The notes under the pieces: model-generated
What the model was told of the DNA's origin: nothing
Database searches by the model: none
Seen by the model: only the letters and a program-made list of their open reading frames with translations
NCBI GenBank assembly: GCA_021786845.1
Contig: JAJYMO010000070.1
Span: 1-35,100 of the forward strand
Direction of reading: 5' to 3'
DNA from: Pseudomonadota bacterium
GTDB lineage: Bacteria; Pseudomonadota; Gammaproteobacteria; Burkholderiales; Sulfuriferulaceae
DNA length: 35,100 nucleotides
Made by a program: the position numbers and the translations under genes
Part shown: in pieces, positions 7,909 to 17,593 of the stretch
Layout of the letters: each line of letters opens with the position of its first letter
How positions within the stretch are numbered: the first letter of the stretch is position 1

Positions 7909-9582
7909 TTAACGACGAGCCGGCCTGACGGTCCTGAGTTTGGATTGATGTGGCAATGCCTGCATCGCACCACGAGCGGCATTGACAGACGGCGAGCGAT
8001 TCAGTTGCATGGCCTGCCCACCTGCGACCAAACGAAACTCGCCCACCAGCTGACTCAGCTTGGCGGCCTGGTCTTGCATCGTTTCCGCCGCCGCTGCAGC
8101 CTGTTCGACCAGTGACGCATTCTGCTGGGTCACCTCATCCATCTGCGTGACGGCCTGATTGACTTCCTCTATCCCTGCGCTTTGCTCCTTGCTGGCGGAG
8201 GTAATTTCGCTCATATAACCTGCGACGTTCTTCACTGAAATCACGATCTCATCCATGGTTTTACCTGCGGCATCAACCAGCTTGCTGCCCAGATCAACTT
8301 TTTCTACCGAATCGTCAATTAATGCCTTGATTTCTTTGGCAGCATCTGCTGAGCGTTGCGCCAAACTGCGCACTTCAGTTGCCACAACTGCAAAGCCACG
8401 TCCCTGTTCGCCTGCACGTGCAGCCTCTACCGCCGCATTCAGCGCCAGAATATTGGTCTGGAATGCGATGCTGTTAATGACGCTAATAATGTCGGCAATC
8501 TTGCGCGAACTTTCCTGAATAGAATTCATGGTGTTGACGACATTACCCACAGCGGTACCACCTTTGACAGCGATGTCGGAGGTGGTCGCAACGAGTTTGT
8601 TCGCCTCATGCGCGTTGTCCGCATTTTGTTTCACGGTACTGGTCAGCTGTTCCATTGCAGAAGCTGTTTGTTCCAGCGAGCTGGCTTGCGATTCGGTACG
8701 TCCCGACAAATCGCTATTGCCAGCGGCAATTTCCCTTGCCCCAGTGTTGACAATATCAGCAGCTTCTTTAATCTGACCCACCAGCAATTTCACATTGATT
8801 TGTAAAATACGCAGTGCCTGCATGACATTACCCAGCTCGTTATCGCTGTCTGATACAATTTTGCCAGAAAGATCACCTGCGCTCATCCGGTCTATATCGT
8901 GCCTGACCCGCTCAAGTGGCGTCACGATGCCACGATAAAACGTCACACCGAACAACACGGACAGCAGTAAACCCATCACGGAAATCGTGACCGACCAGGC
9001 ATCATATTGTGCGCTGCTTATTGCGGTAACCATCAGATTGGCTGCAAATAAAATAGCCAGCAAGCCGGATGACATGATCATCTTTGCCTTGATTGATGCA
9101 CCTTTTAGAAAATTGAACCGGGCAAACAGGGAACGTCTGACCGCTTCCCCTTCAACCACCTCAAGGCGCGTGTTACCGGCCCTGATTTCCCGGTAAGCAC
9201 TTTCTGCTGCTTGAACTTGTTCTCTGCCGGGTTTGATCCGTATGGAGGTATAACCGACAATTTGGCCATTTTCCAGCATGGGCGCCGCATTGGCTTCCAC
9301 CCAGTAGTAATCACCATTTTTGCAACGGTTCTTGACCAGCCCAGTCCATGCCTTGCCGCTTTTTAAGGTGTGCCAGAAATCGGCGAAAGCTTCTTTTGGC
9401 ATGTCCGGGTGGCGCACGATGTTCTGTGGCGCGCCCAGCAATTCATCCTCGGAAAACCCGCTGATATTGATGAAGTCCTGGTTAATGTAAGTGATATTTC
9501 CTTGCAGATCTGTTTTTGAAACGATGGTTTCCGAACTGCTTAATACATATTCAACACCGGTTACCGGCATATTATTGCGCAT
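7909..9582 (-). CDS. aer: Aer-type PAS methyl-accepting chemotaxis protein
   Basis: A 557-residue energy-taxis receptor. Residues 1-125 form a PAS domain very like that of Aer (TDLQGNITYINQDFINISGF, then NIVRHPDMPKEAFADFWHTL and GLVKNRCKNGDYYWVEAN), which in Aer binds FAD and senses redox state. Two closely spaced membrane helices follow (about 165-215) with almost no periplasmic loop. Next come a HAMP domain (TPLERVRHDIDRMSAGDLSG) and a signalling domain with the invariant hairpin tip [20 protein letters not shown]. The ATG at 9582 has AAGGA eight bases upstream. It is the last gene of the chemotaxis operon, 53 bases after the first cheV. The C-terminus is basic (RTVRPARR) and lacks a CheR-binding pentapeptide. 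Domain assignment is firm; the Aer function is inferred. Confidence 0.9.
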   Translation of the reverse strand: MRNNMPVTGVEYVLSSSETIVSKTDLQGNITYINQDFINISGFSEDELLGAPQNIVRHPDMPKEAFADFWHTLKSGKAWTGLVKNRCKNGDYYWVEANAAPMLENGQIVGYTSIRIKPGREQVQAAESAYREIRAGNTRLEVVEGEAVRRSLFARFNFLKGASIKAKMIMSSGLLAILFAANLMVTAISSAQYDAWSVTISVMGLLLSVLFGVTFYRGIVTPLERVRHDIDRMSAGDLSGKIVSDSDNELGNVMQALRILQINVKLLVGQIKEAADIVNTGAREIAAGNSDLSGRTESQASSLEQTASAMEQLTSTVKQNADNAHEANKLVATTSDIAVKGGTAVGNVVNTMNSIQESSRKIADIISVINSIAFQTNILALNAAVEAARAGEQGRGFAVVATEVRSLAQRSADAAKEIKALIDDSVEKVDLGSKLVDAAGKTMDEIVISVKNVAGYMSEITSASKEQSAGIEEVNQAVTQMDEVTQQNASLVEQAAAAAETMQDQAAKLSQLVGEFRLVAGGQAMQLNRSPSVNAARGAMQALPHQSKLRTVRPARR

Positions 9583-9635
9583 GATAATGATCCTTAATTA
9601 AGGGAAGCAAAGTGGTGGATTCGAGTTCTATCTGA

Positions 9636-10592
9636 TTATTTTTCCAGCACACCACGAATCGTGGCGGCCAGTTCCTCTGCCACAAATTTTGCTACATAAG
9701 CATCTGCCCCAATGTTTTTAACGTGAACTTCATTGGCGGTACCGGTGAGCGATGAATGAATGATCACCGGAATGGATCTGAAACGTGGGTCCTGCTTGAT
9801 GTTGCGGGTCAAGGTAAAACCGTCCATCTCCGGCATTTCCAGATCGGTGAGCACCAGTGCTATTTTGTCATGGATGGTTTTGCCTTCGGTTTCCGCAGCA
9901 GTGGCAATAGACTGAAGCTGATCCCATGCTTCCTTTCCGGTTTTGGTCATGATATATGGGATACCCATCGCGTCTAACCCTTGTTCAATCATTGCGCGAG
10001 CGACCACGGAATCATCGGCTGCCAGCACGACCGTACCCGGTTTTAAACTGATTTTCGGGCCAATCATATCGGGATTGATTGCCGAATCGGTTGTCGGCAT
10101 CAAATTGCGCAGTATGGTTTCAACATCCAGCACCTGTACCAAACGTGTATGGTCCGAATTACCGTCAAGTCGCGCGATACTGGTGACCATGCCACCAGCG
10201 GCATTCGCTTCCGCCGAAAGAACCTGGCCCCAGTCCAGACGGACGATGTCTTCAACCGATTCGACTGCAAAAGCTTGTGTGGTCCGCGCGAACTCTGTCA
10301 CCAGCATAATATTCAAACCGGTTTTGGGTTGACGCCCCACAATGGCAGGCAAGTCGATGACGGAAATGATTTGTCCGCGCAGATTGACCACGCCCAGCAT
10401 GTGCGGTGCTGCGCCGGCCACGGTGGTAATTTCAGGCATCGCAACGATTTCACGAATCTTGAATACATTGATGCCAAACAGTTCAGACTGATCGCTGTGA
10501 GCGCTGACCCCCAAAGTAAACAGCAACAACTCGAATTTATTGGAGCTGGTCAGATTGGTACGTTCATCGATTTCTTGTTGCGCTGATTTCAT
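9636..10592 (-). CDS. cheV: chemotaxis coupling/response-regulator hybrid CheV (copy 1)
   Basis: This 318-residue protein has a CheW-like domain (about 20-175) joined to a receiver domain (about 190-318). CheW-like signatures include GINVFKIREIVAMPEIT and MLGVVNLRGQIISVIDLP. The receiver has VLAADDSVVARAMIEQGL, the phospho-acceptor region LTDLEMPEMDGF and the conserved lysine in YVAKFVAEEL. CheV couples receptors to CheA and can act as a phosphate sink or adaptation factor. The ATG at 10592 is preceded by AGGGGA at good spacing. The protein is clearly paralogous to the CheV ending at 11917. Two CheV genes flank cheY-cheZ, which suggests each serves a different receptor group. Confidence 0.93.
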   Translation of the reverse strand: MKSAQQEIDERTNLTSSNKFELLLFTLGVSAHSDQSELFGINVFKIREIVAMPEITTVAGAAPHMLGVVNLRGQIISVIDLPAIVGRQPKTGLNIMLVTEFARTTQAFAVESVEDIVRLDWGQVLSAEANAAGGMVTSIARLDGNSDHTRLVQVLDVETILRNLMPTTDSAINPDMIGPKISLKPGTVVLAADDSVVARAMIEQGLDAMGIPYIMTKTGKEAWDQLQSIATAAETEGKTIHDKIALVLTDLEMPEMDGFTLTRNIKQDPRFRSIPVIIHSSLTGTANEVHVKNIGADAYVAKFVAEELAATIRGVLEK

Positions 10593-10794
10593 CGTGATCC
10601 CCTATGTAATAATGTGCGTAATGCAGGTAAAGATTATGCATCCGCCTGATTTGTTGGGTAATAGCCATTTCATTGGTCAAACCGGACAGTGTGTATGCAG
10701 GCATGCGCTGGATACCGGGTATTCATTGTCCAATCCCAAGCAAGTAACATGCCCGTGATTGCACCGAAACACCTTATGTGTCATTTTCAGACGC

Positions 10795-11436
10795 TCAAAA
10801 ACCCAAACTATCCAGCAAATCATCTACCTGACTTTGATCCGCAACCGTGTCGCCCGTGGCGTTATGATGAATAACAGGGCCATTCAACAAACCGGTGTTG
10901 GCTTCAGACTTGATTTCGGCTGGCGCGTATTCCACCAGCAATTGCACCAATTGCGTTTCCAGATTGTGTGCGATCTCAGTGACTTTGCGAATCACTTGCC
11001 CGGTCAAATCCTGGAAATCCTGCGCCATCATGATGTCCATCAGTTGCCGCTTGGTGGCGCTGGCGTCACCCGCCATCATTTGCAGTGATTGTGCGGTAAC
11101 ACCGACCATTTCCCGACAAATGGCTTCATTAAATGGCTGGCTTAACAAGCCACGCCAATCTTTTGCCATATCGGTCGCACTGCCTGCGATGCTCTCCTGC
11201 AAGGGCAATGCCGTATCGGTTGCATTGAGGACACGCTGTGCGGCTTGTTCAGTGAGCTTTGCGACATAATTTAAGCGTTCACGCACATCAGGGATTTCCT
11301 GTGAGGCATCCTGTATGACTTTATCGAGACCCAGCGACCTCAAGTTGTCATGCAAGGAACGGGTAATTTGCCCGACTTTGACCAGCAAATCATCATGGCT
11401 GGATTGCGCAGCAATGGTGTCAGGGGGTGTCGTCAT
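10795..11436 (-). CDS. cheZ: CheY-P phosphatase CheZ
   Basis: CheZ removes phosphate from CheY. The protein has 213 residues from the ATG at 11436, close to the 214 of E. coli CheZ. It shows IMMAQDFQDLTGQVI, which contains the catalytic Asp and Gln of the DLTGQ motif. It ends with LLNGPVI and the conserved CheY-binding tail QVDDLLDSLGF. The ATG at 11445 is in frame but has its GAAGGG only one base away, so I prefer 11436. The gene begins about 20 bases after the stop codon of cheY. A longer frame reaching 11496 overlaps cheY and is unlikely. A CheZ marks this as an enteric-like pathway found in beta- and gammaproteobacteria. Confidence 0.93.
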   Translation of the reverse strand: MTTPPDTIAAQSSHDDLLVKVGQITRSLHDNLRSLGLDKVIQDASQEIPDVRERLNYVAKLTEQAAQRVLNATDTALPLQESIAGSATDMAKDWRGLLSQPFNEAICREMVGVTAQSLQMMAGDASATKRQLMDIMMAQDFQDLTGQVIRKVTEIAHNLETQLVQLLVEYAPAEIKSEANTGLLNGPVIHHNATGDTVADQSQVDDLLDSLGF

Positions 11437-11455
11437 GTTTTCCATACCCTTCACG

Positions 11456-11845
11456 CTACAAGCCCAATTTCTCAAAAATCTTGGTGAGCTTCTCATCCAG
11501 TGTTGCTGAAGTAAACGGTTTCACCACATAGCCATTCGCCCCAGCTTGCGCTGCAGCAATAATATTTTCTTTTTTGGCTTCGGCAGTCACCATCAACACA
11601 GGCAGTTTTGCCAGGGTGGGGTCTGCGCGTATAGCTTGTAACATCTGCAAGCCATCCATATTTGGCATATTCCAGTCAGATACCACGAAATCGAACTGGC
11701 CATTCTTGAGCTTCTGCAGGCCTTGCGCCCCATCTTCTGCTTCATCAACATTATTATAACCAAGTTCTTTCAACAGGTTGCGCACGATACGCCGCATCGT
11801 GGAAAAATCGTCCACAACCAAAAACTTTAGATTCTTGTCCGCCAT
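11456..11845 (-). CDS. cheY: chemotaxis response regulator CheY
   Basis: A single receiver domain of 129 residues, the usual CheY length. The acidic pair is D12/D13 (VVDD), the phospho-acceptor is D57 ([12 protein letters not shown]), and the switch residues are T87 (MVTAEAK) and K109 (VVKPF), exactly as in E. coli CheY. Phosphorylated CheY binds the flagellar switch to change rotation. It lies between cheV copy 2 and cheZ in the minus-strand operon. Confidence 0.96.
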   Translation of the reverse strand: MADKNLKFLVVDDFSTMRRIVRNLLKELGYNNVDEAEDGAQGLQKLKNGQFDFVVSDWNMPNMDGLQMLQAIRADPTLAKLPVLMVTAEAKKENIIAAAQAGANGYVVKPFTSATLDEKLTKIFEKLGL

Positions 11846-11916
11846 TATTTACCTTTTACTTTCCCTGTTTCAAACCCTGACCCTGAGGCCAGTGACCCTG
11901 TTACTGCGTATCCACA

Positions 11917-12876
11917 TCAGTGGCTGGCCAATACGCTACGTAACGTCGCTGCCAATTCTTCTGCCACAAATTTGGCGACATAAGCATCTGCCCCCACACT
12001 TTTCACATGATCTTCATTCGCAGTGCCTGTTAATGAAGAGTGAATGACCACCGGAATACTCTGAAAGCGCTTATCCTGTTTAATGTTCCTGGTAAGGGTA
12101 AATCCATCCATTTCCGGCATTTCCAGATCGGTCAGAACCAGTGCAATCCTGTCTTGTACAGTATGGCCTTCCGCTTCAGCCTGGCTGGCAATCGCATTGA
12201 GTTGATCCCAGGCTTCCTTACCCGTTTTGGTCATGACAAAAGAGATTCCCATGGCCGTTAATCCTTGCTCTATCATGGAACGCGCCACCACTGAATCGTC
12301 AGCCGCCAAAACGATCTGACCGGGTTTGAGGTGGATTTGAGGACCAATCGTCGCTGGATTGATATCGGGCTCATGGGTGGGCGTCAGGTTGCGCAATATC
12401 GTTTCCACATCCAGTACCTGCACCAACCGCGAATTGTCCACATCGCCATCCAGACGGGCGATGCTGGTCACCACGCCATCGGCGTTATGTGCTTCAGCGG
12501 ACAATACTTGCCCCCAGTCCAAACGCGCGATGTCCTCTACGGATTCCACTGCAAATGCCTGCGTCGTTCTTGCAAACTCGGTGATGAGCATGATATTCAA
12601 ACCCGTATCAGGTACCCGATTCACGATTGCAGGCAAATCATAAACCGTAATCACCTGCCCACGCAGGTTGATAATACCCAGCATATACGGGTGTGTGCCT
12701 GCTACCGCTGTGATATCCGGCATGGCGACAATTTCACGGATCTTGAACACATTGATGCCAAACAATTCCGAACGACCACTGACGGCATCTTTGCCCAATT
12801 GAAAAAGCAATAATTCAAACTGATTATTCCCCGTTAAATTGGTGCGTTCATTCATTTCCTGTTGCACTGATTTCAT
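11917..12876 (-). CDS. cheV: chemotaxis coupling/response-regulator hybrid CheV (copy 2)
   Basis: A 319-residue CheW-receiver hybrid paralogous to the CheV ending at 9636. The CheW-like half has GINVFKIREIVAMPDIT and MLGIINLRGQVITVYDLP. The receiver half has VLAADDSVVARSMIEQGL and LTDLEMPEMDGF. I chose the ATG at 12876 because it matches the start of the paralogue (MKS.QQE). The in-frame GTG at 12885 would add three residues. It is 47 bases downstream of the 4HB-type receptor and 71 bases upstream of cheY, so it is probably in the same transcript. Confidence 0.93.
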   Translation of the reverse strand: MKSVQQEMNERTNLTGNNQFELLLFQLGKDAVSGRSELFGINVFKIREIVAMPDITAVAGTHPYMLGIINLRGQVITVYDLPAIVNRVPDTGLNIMLITEFARTTQAFAVESVEDIARLDWGQVLSAEAHNADGVVTSIARLDGDVDNSRLVQVLDVETILRNLTPTHEPDINPATIGPQIHLKPGQIVLAADDSVVARSMIEQGLTAMGISFVMTKTGKEAWDQLNAIASQAEAEGHTVQDRIALVLTDLEMPEMDGFTLTRNIKQDKRFQSIPVVIHSSLTGTANEDHVKSVGADAYVAKFVAEELAATLRSVLASH

Positions 12877-12923
12877 GGCGTTCACTTTCTGCTAAGGGGG
12901 CATTAAAACAGACCTTGCCTGAA

Positions 12924-14654
12924 TTAAAATTCTTCCCACTCTGTTTCATTCGTGGATTTAGTCGTGATTCCCTTGCTCGCACTCATCACTGGCTTATGAG
13001 CAACCTGGGCTGGACGCTTTTGTATGCGACTACCCTGCACAGTCTTCATCGCAGCATGTGCTGGCGGCGTTGTGCGCCGCACACCATCCAATTGAAACTG
13101 ATTCACCAACTCTTCCAAATGTCCTGCCTGATCCTGCAAGGATTTGGCTGCCGCAGCGGCCTGCTCTACCAGCGCGGCATTTTGTTGGGTGGTTTCGTCC
13201 ATTTGGGTGATGGCCAGATTAACCTCTTCGATACCTTGACTTTGTTCCCGGCTGGCGGCACTGATTTCACTCATGATGTCAGTGACGCGCTGGACGCTAC
13301 TGACCACTTCGCGCATGGTCGTGCCTGCCTGGGAGGCTTGCTTGTTACCTTGCTCTACCTTGTTGACAGAATCATCGATGAGTAGTTTGATTTCTTTGGC
13401 TGCCGCCGCGCTGCGTTGGGCGAGACTGCGCACTTCAGTGGCCACCACGGCAAAACCGCGGCCCTGTTCACCCGCGCGCGCAGCTTCAACAGCCGCATTC
13501 AGTGCCAGGATATTGGTCTGGAAAGCGATGCCGTCAATCACACCGATGATGTCGGCAATTTTACGTGCGGAATCATTGATTTCGCTCATGGTGTTCACCA
13601 CATCGGACACCACGGCCCCCCCTTTGCTGGCCACTTGCGAGGCGGTTTCTGCCAATTGATTCGCCTGGCGGGCATTGTCGGCATTTTGTTTGACTGTGCT
13701 GGTAAGCTCCTCCATCGCTGCCGCCGTTTTTTCCAGTGAACTGGCCTGAGACTCGGTGCGGTTGGACAGGTCGAGATTACCTGCTGCAATTTCGCCGGAA
13801 GCCGAAGCAATGGATTCGGTACCGGCACGGACTTCGCCCACAATGTGCGCCAAATTACCGTTCATGTCTTTGAGTGCATTCAATAAAGCACCGACTTCAT
13901 CATGTTGGGTGACCGCCACATCGGCACGCAAATCGCCATTCGCGACACGACGCGCGACCTCTATCGCGTGGTTGAGGGGAATGGTGATGCTGCGTATGAT
14001 CATAATGCCTGTCAGCACTGCCATGATGACCGCAAACAAAATAATGCCCACCATCAGGTAACTCATGTTGGCTACACTGTCAGCAATCATGTTTGTGTTG
14101 TTTGTGGCACGCTGTGTTAAATAATCACCCAGTGCTTTCGAATCTTCCTGCCCTTTGTTATACATGGGGTTAATTTCTTCGATCAAACCAGTTTCTGCCG
14201 CATCCCATTGATTTGCCTGTATCTCTGCCACGATTTTGTTAATCGCGTCAATCCCAAAGTTATGCGTATCGCTCATCCACGTACTGGCCAAACGTTTCTC
14301 GGTTTCGTCGGCGATGGAAGATTGATAGGCCGCACTAAACGCCAGCAAACGCTTTTGTGCTGCATGAATACTGTCGAAATGCCTGGTAACGGGGTGATCA
14401 TGCAGCTTACTCGTCGCCACTAAATCAGGGTTATGCTGCAAAGCCAATAACAACTGGCTGCGTTGCACTTCCATGTTGTATTTGATCCGCGCCACATTGG
14501 CTTCACCTTCTTTGCCCTTGAGACTCATATTTTGCAATAAGCTGACATTGTGATTCGCGTTATACATACCCAACACACCGACAATGATGAGCAAGATTGC
14601 GAATAAAGCAAATGCGACGATTAATCGCAATTTGATGGTGATTTGATTAAACAT
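12924..14654 (-). CDS. methyl-accepting chemotaxis protein with 4HB periplasmic domain
   Basis: This 576-residue receptor has one membrane helix at about 10-30 and another at about 190-212. They bracket a helical periplasmic ligand domain of the four-helix-bundle type (4[25 protein letters not shown]). A HAMP domain follows ([20 protein letters not shown]), then the signalling domain with tip [20 protein letters not shown]. The C-terminus ends EWEEF, matching the xWxxF tether that binds CheR and CheB in high-abundance receptors. The ligand cannot be told from sequence. It lies 48 bases after cheW. No cheR or cheB lies nearby in this window. Confidence 0.93.
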   Translation of the reverse strand: MFNQITIKLRLIVAFALFAILLIIVGVLGMYNANHNVSLLQNMSLKGKEGEANVARIKYNMEVQRSQLLLALQHNPDLVATSKLHDHPVTRHFDSIHAAQKRLLAFSAAYQSSIADETEKRLASTWMSDTHNFGIDAINKIVAEIQANQWDAAETGLIEEINPMYNKGQEDSKALGDYLTQRATNNTNMIADSVANMSYLMVGIILFAVIMAVLTGIMIIRSITIPLNHAIEVARRVANGDLRADVAVTQHDEVGALLNALKDMNGNLAHIVGEVRAGTESIASASGEIAAGNLDLSNRTESQASSLEKTAAAMEELTSTVKQNADNARQANQLAETASQVASKGGAVVSDVVNTMSEINDSARKIADIIGVIDGIAFQTNILALNAAVEAARAGEQGRGFAVVATEVRSLAQRSAAAAKEIKLLIDDSVNKVEQGNKQASQAGTTMREVVSSVQRVTDIMSEISAASREQSQGIEEVNLAITQMDETTQQNAALVEQAAAAAKSLQDQAGHLEELVNQFQLDGVRRTTPPAHAAMKTVQGSRIQKRPAQVAHKPVMSASKGITTKSTNETEWEEF

Positions 14655-14702
14655 GATGATTCCCCATAAGTTTTTAACACGGAATATTTCAACAACTCGT
14701 GT

Positions 14703-15185
14703 TTATTCGACCAGACCCATTTCAGGGCCGGTCATCAGTTTTTCGATATCGATGAGGATTAGCATGCGTTCATCCAGTGCGCCCAAACCAATTAAACAAC
14801 TCCCGTCCAGTGAGCCTGCCTTGGGTGGTGAGGGACGAATTTGCTCCGGCGTGAGCGTGGTCACATCAGAAACACTGTCAACCACCATACCCACAATGCG
14901 GCCACGGAAGTTAAGAATTACCACAACGGTGTTGTCGCCATAGCTGGGCACACCCAAACCAAATTTAATCCGCATATCGACAATGGGAATAATCAATCCA
15001 CGCAGGTTGATCACACCCTTAATAAAATCAGGCACATTGGCGATGCGAGTCGGCGCTTCATAGCTGCGCAACTCCTGCACTTTAAGAATGTCGATGCCAT
15101 ATTCCTCAGCACCCAGTGTAAACGCCAAAAACTCTTGTGTTTGACTGTTTGCTTCCCCTGTATTATTCATCCCGCCTGCTTGCAT
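14703..15185 (-). CDS. cheW: chemotaxis adaptor CheW
   Basis: This 160-residue CheW-domain protein bridges receptors and CheA. Typical motifs are [35 protein letters not shown], and [12 protein letters not shown]. The ATG at 15185 has a near-perfect AAGGAGGG four bases upstream. A second ATG five codons later is less well placed. It lies 21 bases after cheA, so the two are surely co-transcribed. Confidence 0.95.
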   Translation of the reverse strand: MQAGGMNNTGEANSQTQEFLAFTLGAEEYGIDILKVQELRSYEAPTRIANVPDFIKGVINLRGLIIPIVDMRIKFGLGVPSYGDNTVVVILNFRGRIVGMVVDSVSDVTTLTPEQIRPSPPKAGSLDGSCLIGLGALDERMLILIDIEKLMTGPEMGLVE

Positions 15186-15206
15186 GCAACCCTCCTTAAT
15201 GGCTTG

Positions 15207-17219
15207 TTAACCCAATGTGCGTATTAATGCAGCCACGTCCAAAATCAGCGATACGCCGCCATCCCCCAATATCGTCGCACCCGATATGCCCGATACTTTA
15301 CGGAAGTTGGATTCCAGATTTTTCACCACGACCTGTTGTTGCCCGACTAAACTGTCCACCAATAACGCTGCCTTTTTATCATCCACGGAGAGAATAACAA
15401 CGATGCCTTCCTCAGGTTTGCCGCAATGATCGGGAATGGAGAATTGTTCATGCAAGTAAATGAGCGGCAGGTATTCTCCTCGCACTTCAATCAGGCGCCC
15501 TTGCCCTGCAACCTCTTTTAATTTGGTCGTTTCGGGTTGAAGTGATTCAATGACATACGCCAACGGTACAATATAAACCTCTGCGCCAACTTTCACAGAC
15601 ATCCCATCCAGGATAGCCAGTGTCAGGGGCAGGGAAATGCGCATGGTGGAACCGTTGCCACGACTGGAACGGATATCGACGGCACCGCCCATCGCAGAAA
15701 TGTTGCGCTTCACCACATCCATACCAACGCCGCGCCCGGACACATCCGTGACCATCTCTGCAGTAGAAAAACCCGGCGCAAAAATCAGTTGCCACACGTC
15801 TTCGTCAGGCATGGTTTCCGAAACCGGGATGCCTTGCTGACGCGCTTTTTGCAAGATGCGTTCACGGTTTAGCCCTGCACCATCATCGCGCACTTCAATG
15901 ACGATGTTGCCGCCTTGATGCGCTGCGGACAAGGTCAGCTTGCCTGTTTCCGGTTTACCCGCTGCACGGCGTATTTCTGGCGTTTCTATGCCATGATCAA
16001 CACTGTTGCGCACAAGGTGGTTTAGCGGATCAACGATATGTTCGATAAGCCCTTTGTCCAGTTCAGTCGCGGCCCCTTCAGTAATAAAGTCGATTTTTTT
16101 ACCGAGTTTGCCTGCCAGGTCCCGCACCATGCGCGGGAAACGCGAGAACACATAGTCCATCGGCATCATGCGGATGGACATCACCGACTCTTGCAAATCG
16201 CGGGTATTGCGCGCCAATTGACTGACGCTGTTAAGCAGATTTTCATAAAGCATCGGGTCGAGCACTGCAATGCGCTGGTCAATCATCGCCTGGGTAATGA
16301 CCAATTCACCGACGAAATTAATCAGTTGATCAACTTTATCGATACTCACGCGAATAGAACTGGCTTCTGCATTATTGGCGCCAGCCTTGTCTGTTTCGCG
16401 ACGTTGCGGCGAAGCAGACAGGGGCGCTGCGACAGCAGGTTCGGCAATGCTTGCCGGGGGGAGTGGTTCCGGTTTGGTTTCAGGAACCGGCGGCGCTTCA
16501 GCCACAGTGACCGCAGCAGGTTCGGCATGAACTTCTTCTATTTTTAACGCATCAATATCCACCACAAATGAACAAATGGCAAAAATATCGTCCGCGCTGT
16601 TTTCGGTGATTAAAACAAACTGTGTGCCGCCATTGGCCAATGCCGATGATTTGACATCACCCATCAGCCCTAATTCAGTCACCAAAGCCTCAACGTCGCG
16701 TTGCGGCGTAACGGGCAATGTCACGGTGTATTGGTGCATACCCGCAGCCAGTGGGGTTGATGGTGCAACATGAACAACAGGTGGCGGAGTTGCTTCAACG
16801 GCCGCGACCGTGTCTTGCACAGGTTGGGACTCCTGTGCCGAAAGCAGGTTCAGGCGTTTGCTGACTTCTGCCACCAGGTCATGCTCCACTGCGCTGCCGT
16901 GCCGATGTCCATCAATCAGCATGGTGAGCACATCTTTTGCAGCAAGAAAAGCATCAACATGATCGGCGGTGAGCGTGATTTCGCCCTTGCGTATCCGGTC
17001 TAACAACGACTCCAGCACATGCGTCATCTCAGTAATGTCTACAAAACCAAAGGTCGCCGCGCCGCCTTTAATCGAATGCGCGGTACGAAATATCGCATTC
17101 AATTCTTCTGTATCAGGGGCAGACACGTTGATGTTGAGTAATAAACGTTCCTTTTCGGCCAGCAACTCCATCGCTTCATCAAAAAAAGTCTCGTAAAACT
17201 GGCTCATATCTACTGTCAT
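15207..17219 (-). CDS. cheA: chemotaxis histidine kinase CheA
   Basis: CheA is the kinase that phosphorylates CheY (and CheV). The 670 residues contain an N-terminal Hpt domain with phospho-accepting H48 (TAHSIKGGAATFGF), and a linker with a P2-like region (about 165-235). A Pro/Ala-rich stretch follows, then the dimerisation helices (ASSIRVSIDKVDQLINFVGE). The ATPase domain has LVRNSVDHGIE, RDDGAGLN, and GRGVGMDVVKRNI. The C-terminal CheW-like domain ends in DVAALIRTLG. The ATG at 17219 has GGGGGA five bases upstream. It is the first gene of the minus-strand operon cheA-cheW-mcp-cheV-cheY-cheZ-cheV-aer. Confidence 0.96.
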   Translation of the reverse strand: MTVDMSQFYETFFDEAMELLAEKERLLLNINVSAPDTEELNAIFRTAHSIKGGAATFGFVDITEMTHVLESLLDRIRKGEITLTADHVDAFLAAKDVLTMLIDGHRHGSAVEHDLVAEVSKRLNLLSAQESQPVQDTVAAVEATPPPVVHVAPSTPLAAGMHQYTVTLPVTPQRDVEALVTELGLMGDVKSSALANGGTQFVLITENSADDIFAICSFVVDIDALKIEEVHAEPAAVTVAEAPPVPETKPEPLPPASIAEPAVAAPLSASPQRRETDKAGANNAEASSIRVSIDKVDQLINFVGELVITQAMIDQRIAVLDPMLYENLLNSVSQLARNTRDLQESVMSIRMMPMDYVFSRFPRMVRDLAGKLGKKIDFITEGAATELDKGLIEHIVDPLNHLVRNSVDHGIETPEIRRAAGKPETGKLTLSAAHQGGNIVIEVRDDGAGLNRERILQKARQQGIPVSETMPDEDVWQLIFAPGFSTAEMVTDVSGRGVGMDVVKRNISAMGGAVDIRSSRGNGSTMRISLPLTLAILDGMSVKVGAEVYIVPLAYVIESLQPETTKLKEVAGQGRLIEVRGEYLPLIYLHEQFSIPDHCGKPEEGIVVILSVDDKKAALLVDSLVGQQQVVVKNLESNFRKVSGISGATILGDGGVSLILDVAALIRTLG

Positions 17220-17593
17220 TATTTCCCCCTATTTTACCGGTCCAATATTGAATTTCATTTTTTACATCTCTTTAAAACCCCTTTGAAATCTCGCCCTTCA
17301 GAGGATAACAGGTTCCTGCCGGCCAAAATCCGGAATTTTAATCCATCCAGGTGCCTGTCTGACCTGAAGCATCGTGCATCAAACAGGCAAATCGCACAGG
17401 GGTTACTTGCAAAATTGCGCTGGTAAAACACAGATTCTAACGATTTTGCAAATAAATAGTCGAACTATTTGCCAAAAAAGCGATGAAACATACACCAATC
17501 AAGTCAATTTGTAGCCAATTCCCTTTCAGCCCGGCAGACTCCCAGGCAAAAGGCAACTGTTTTGGCAAAAATCCTGGCCGCCACTGAACATCG
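17220..17593. promoter_or_regulatory. intergenic region upstream of the chemotaxis operon
   Basis: 374 bases without a gene lie between cheA and the haem-sensor GGDEF-EAL gene (both minus strand). The promoter of the che operon is expected here. I see no clear FliA-type (TAAA-N15-GCCGATAA) or sigma54 match. The only structured item is a small palindrome, AAATAGT-CGA-ACTATTT at 17454-17470, which might be an operator. The rest is AT-rich and unremarkable. Confidence 0.35.

Noticed and set aside
17454-17470. Small palindrome AAATAGT-CGA-ACTATTT upstream of the che operon as a terminator or operator.
   Set aside because: It is AT-rich, short and has no T-run, so it cannot be assigned. I mention it only within the intergenic entry.
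15207-17593. FliA (sigma28) promoter for the chemotaxis operon.
   Set aside because: I looked for TAAA-N15-GCCGATAA on the minus strand and found no acceptable match, so no promoter is called.
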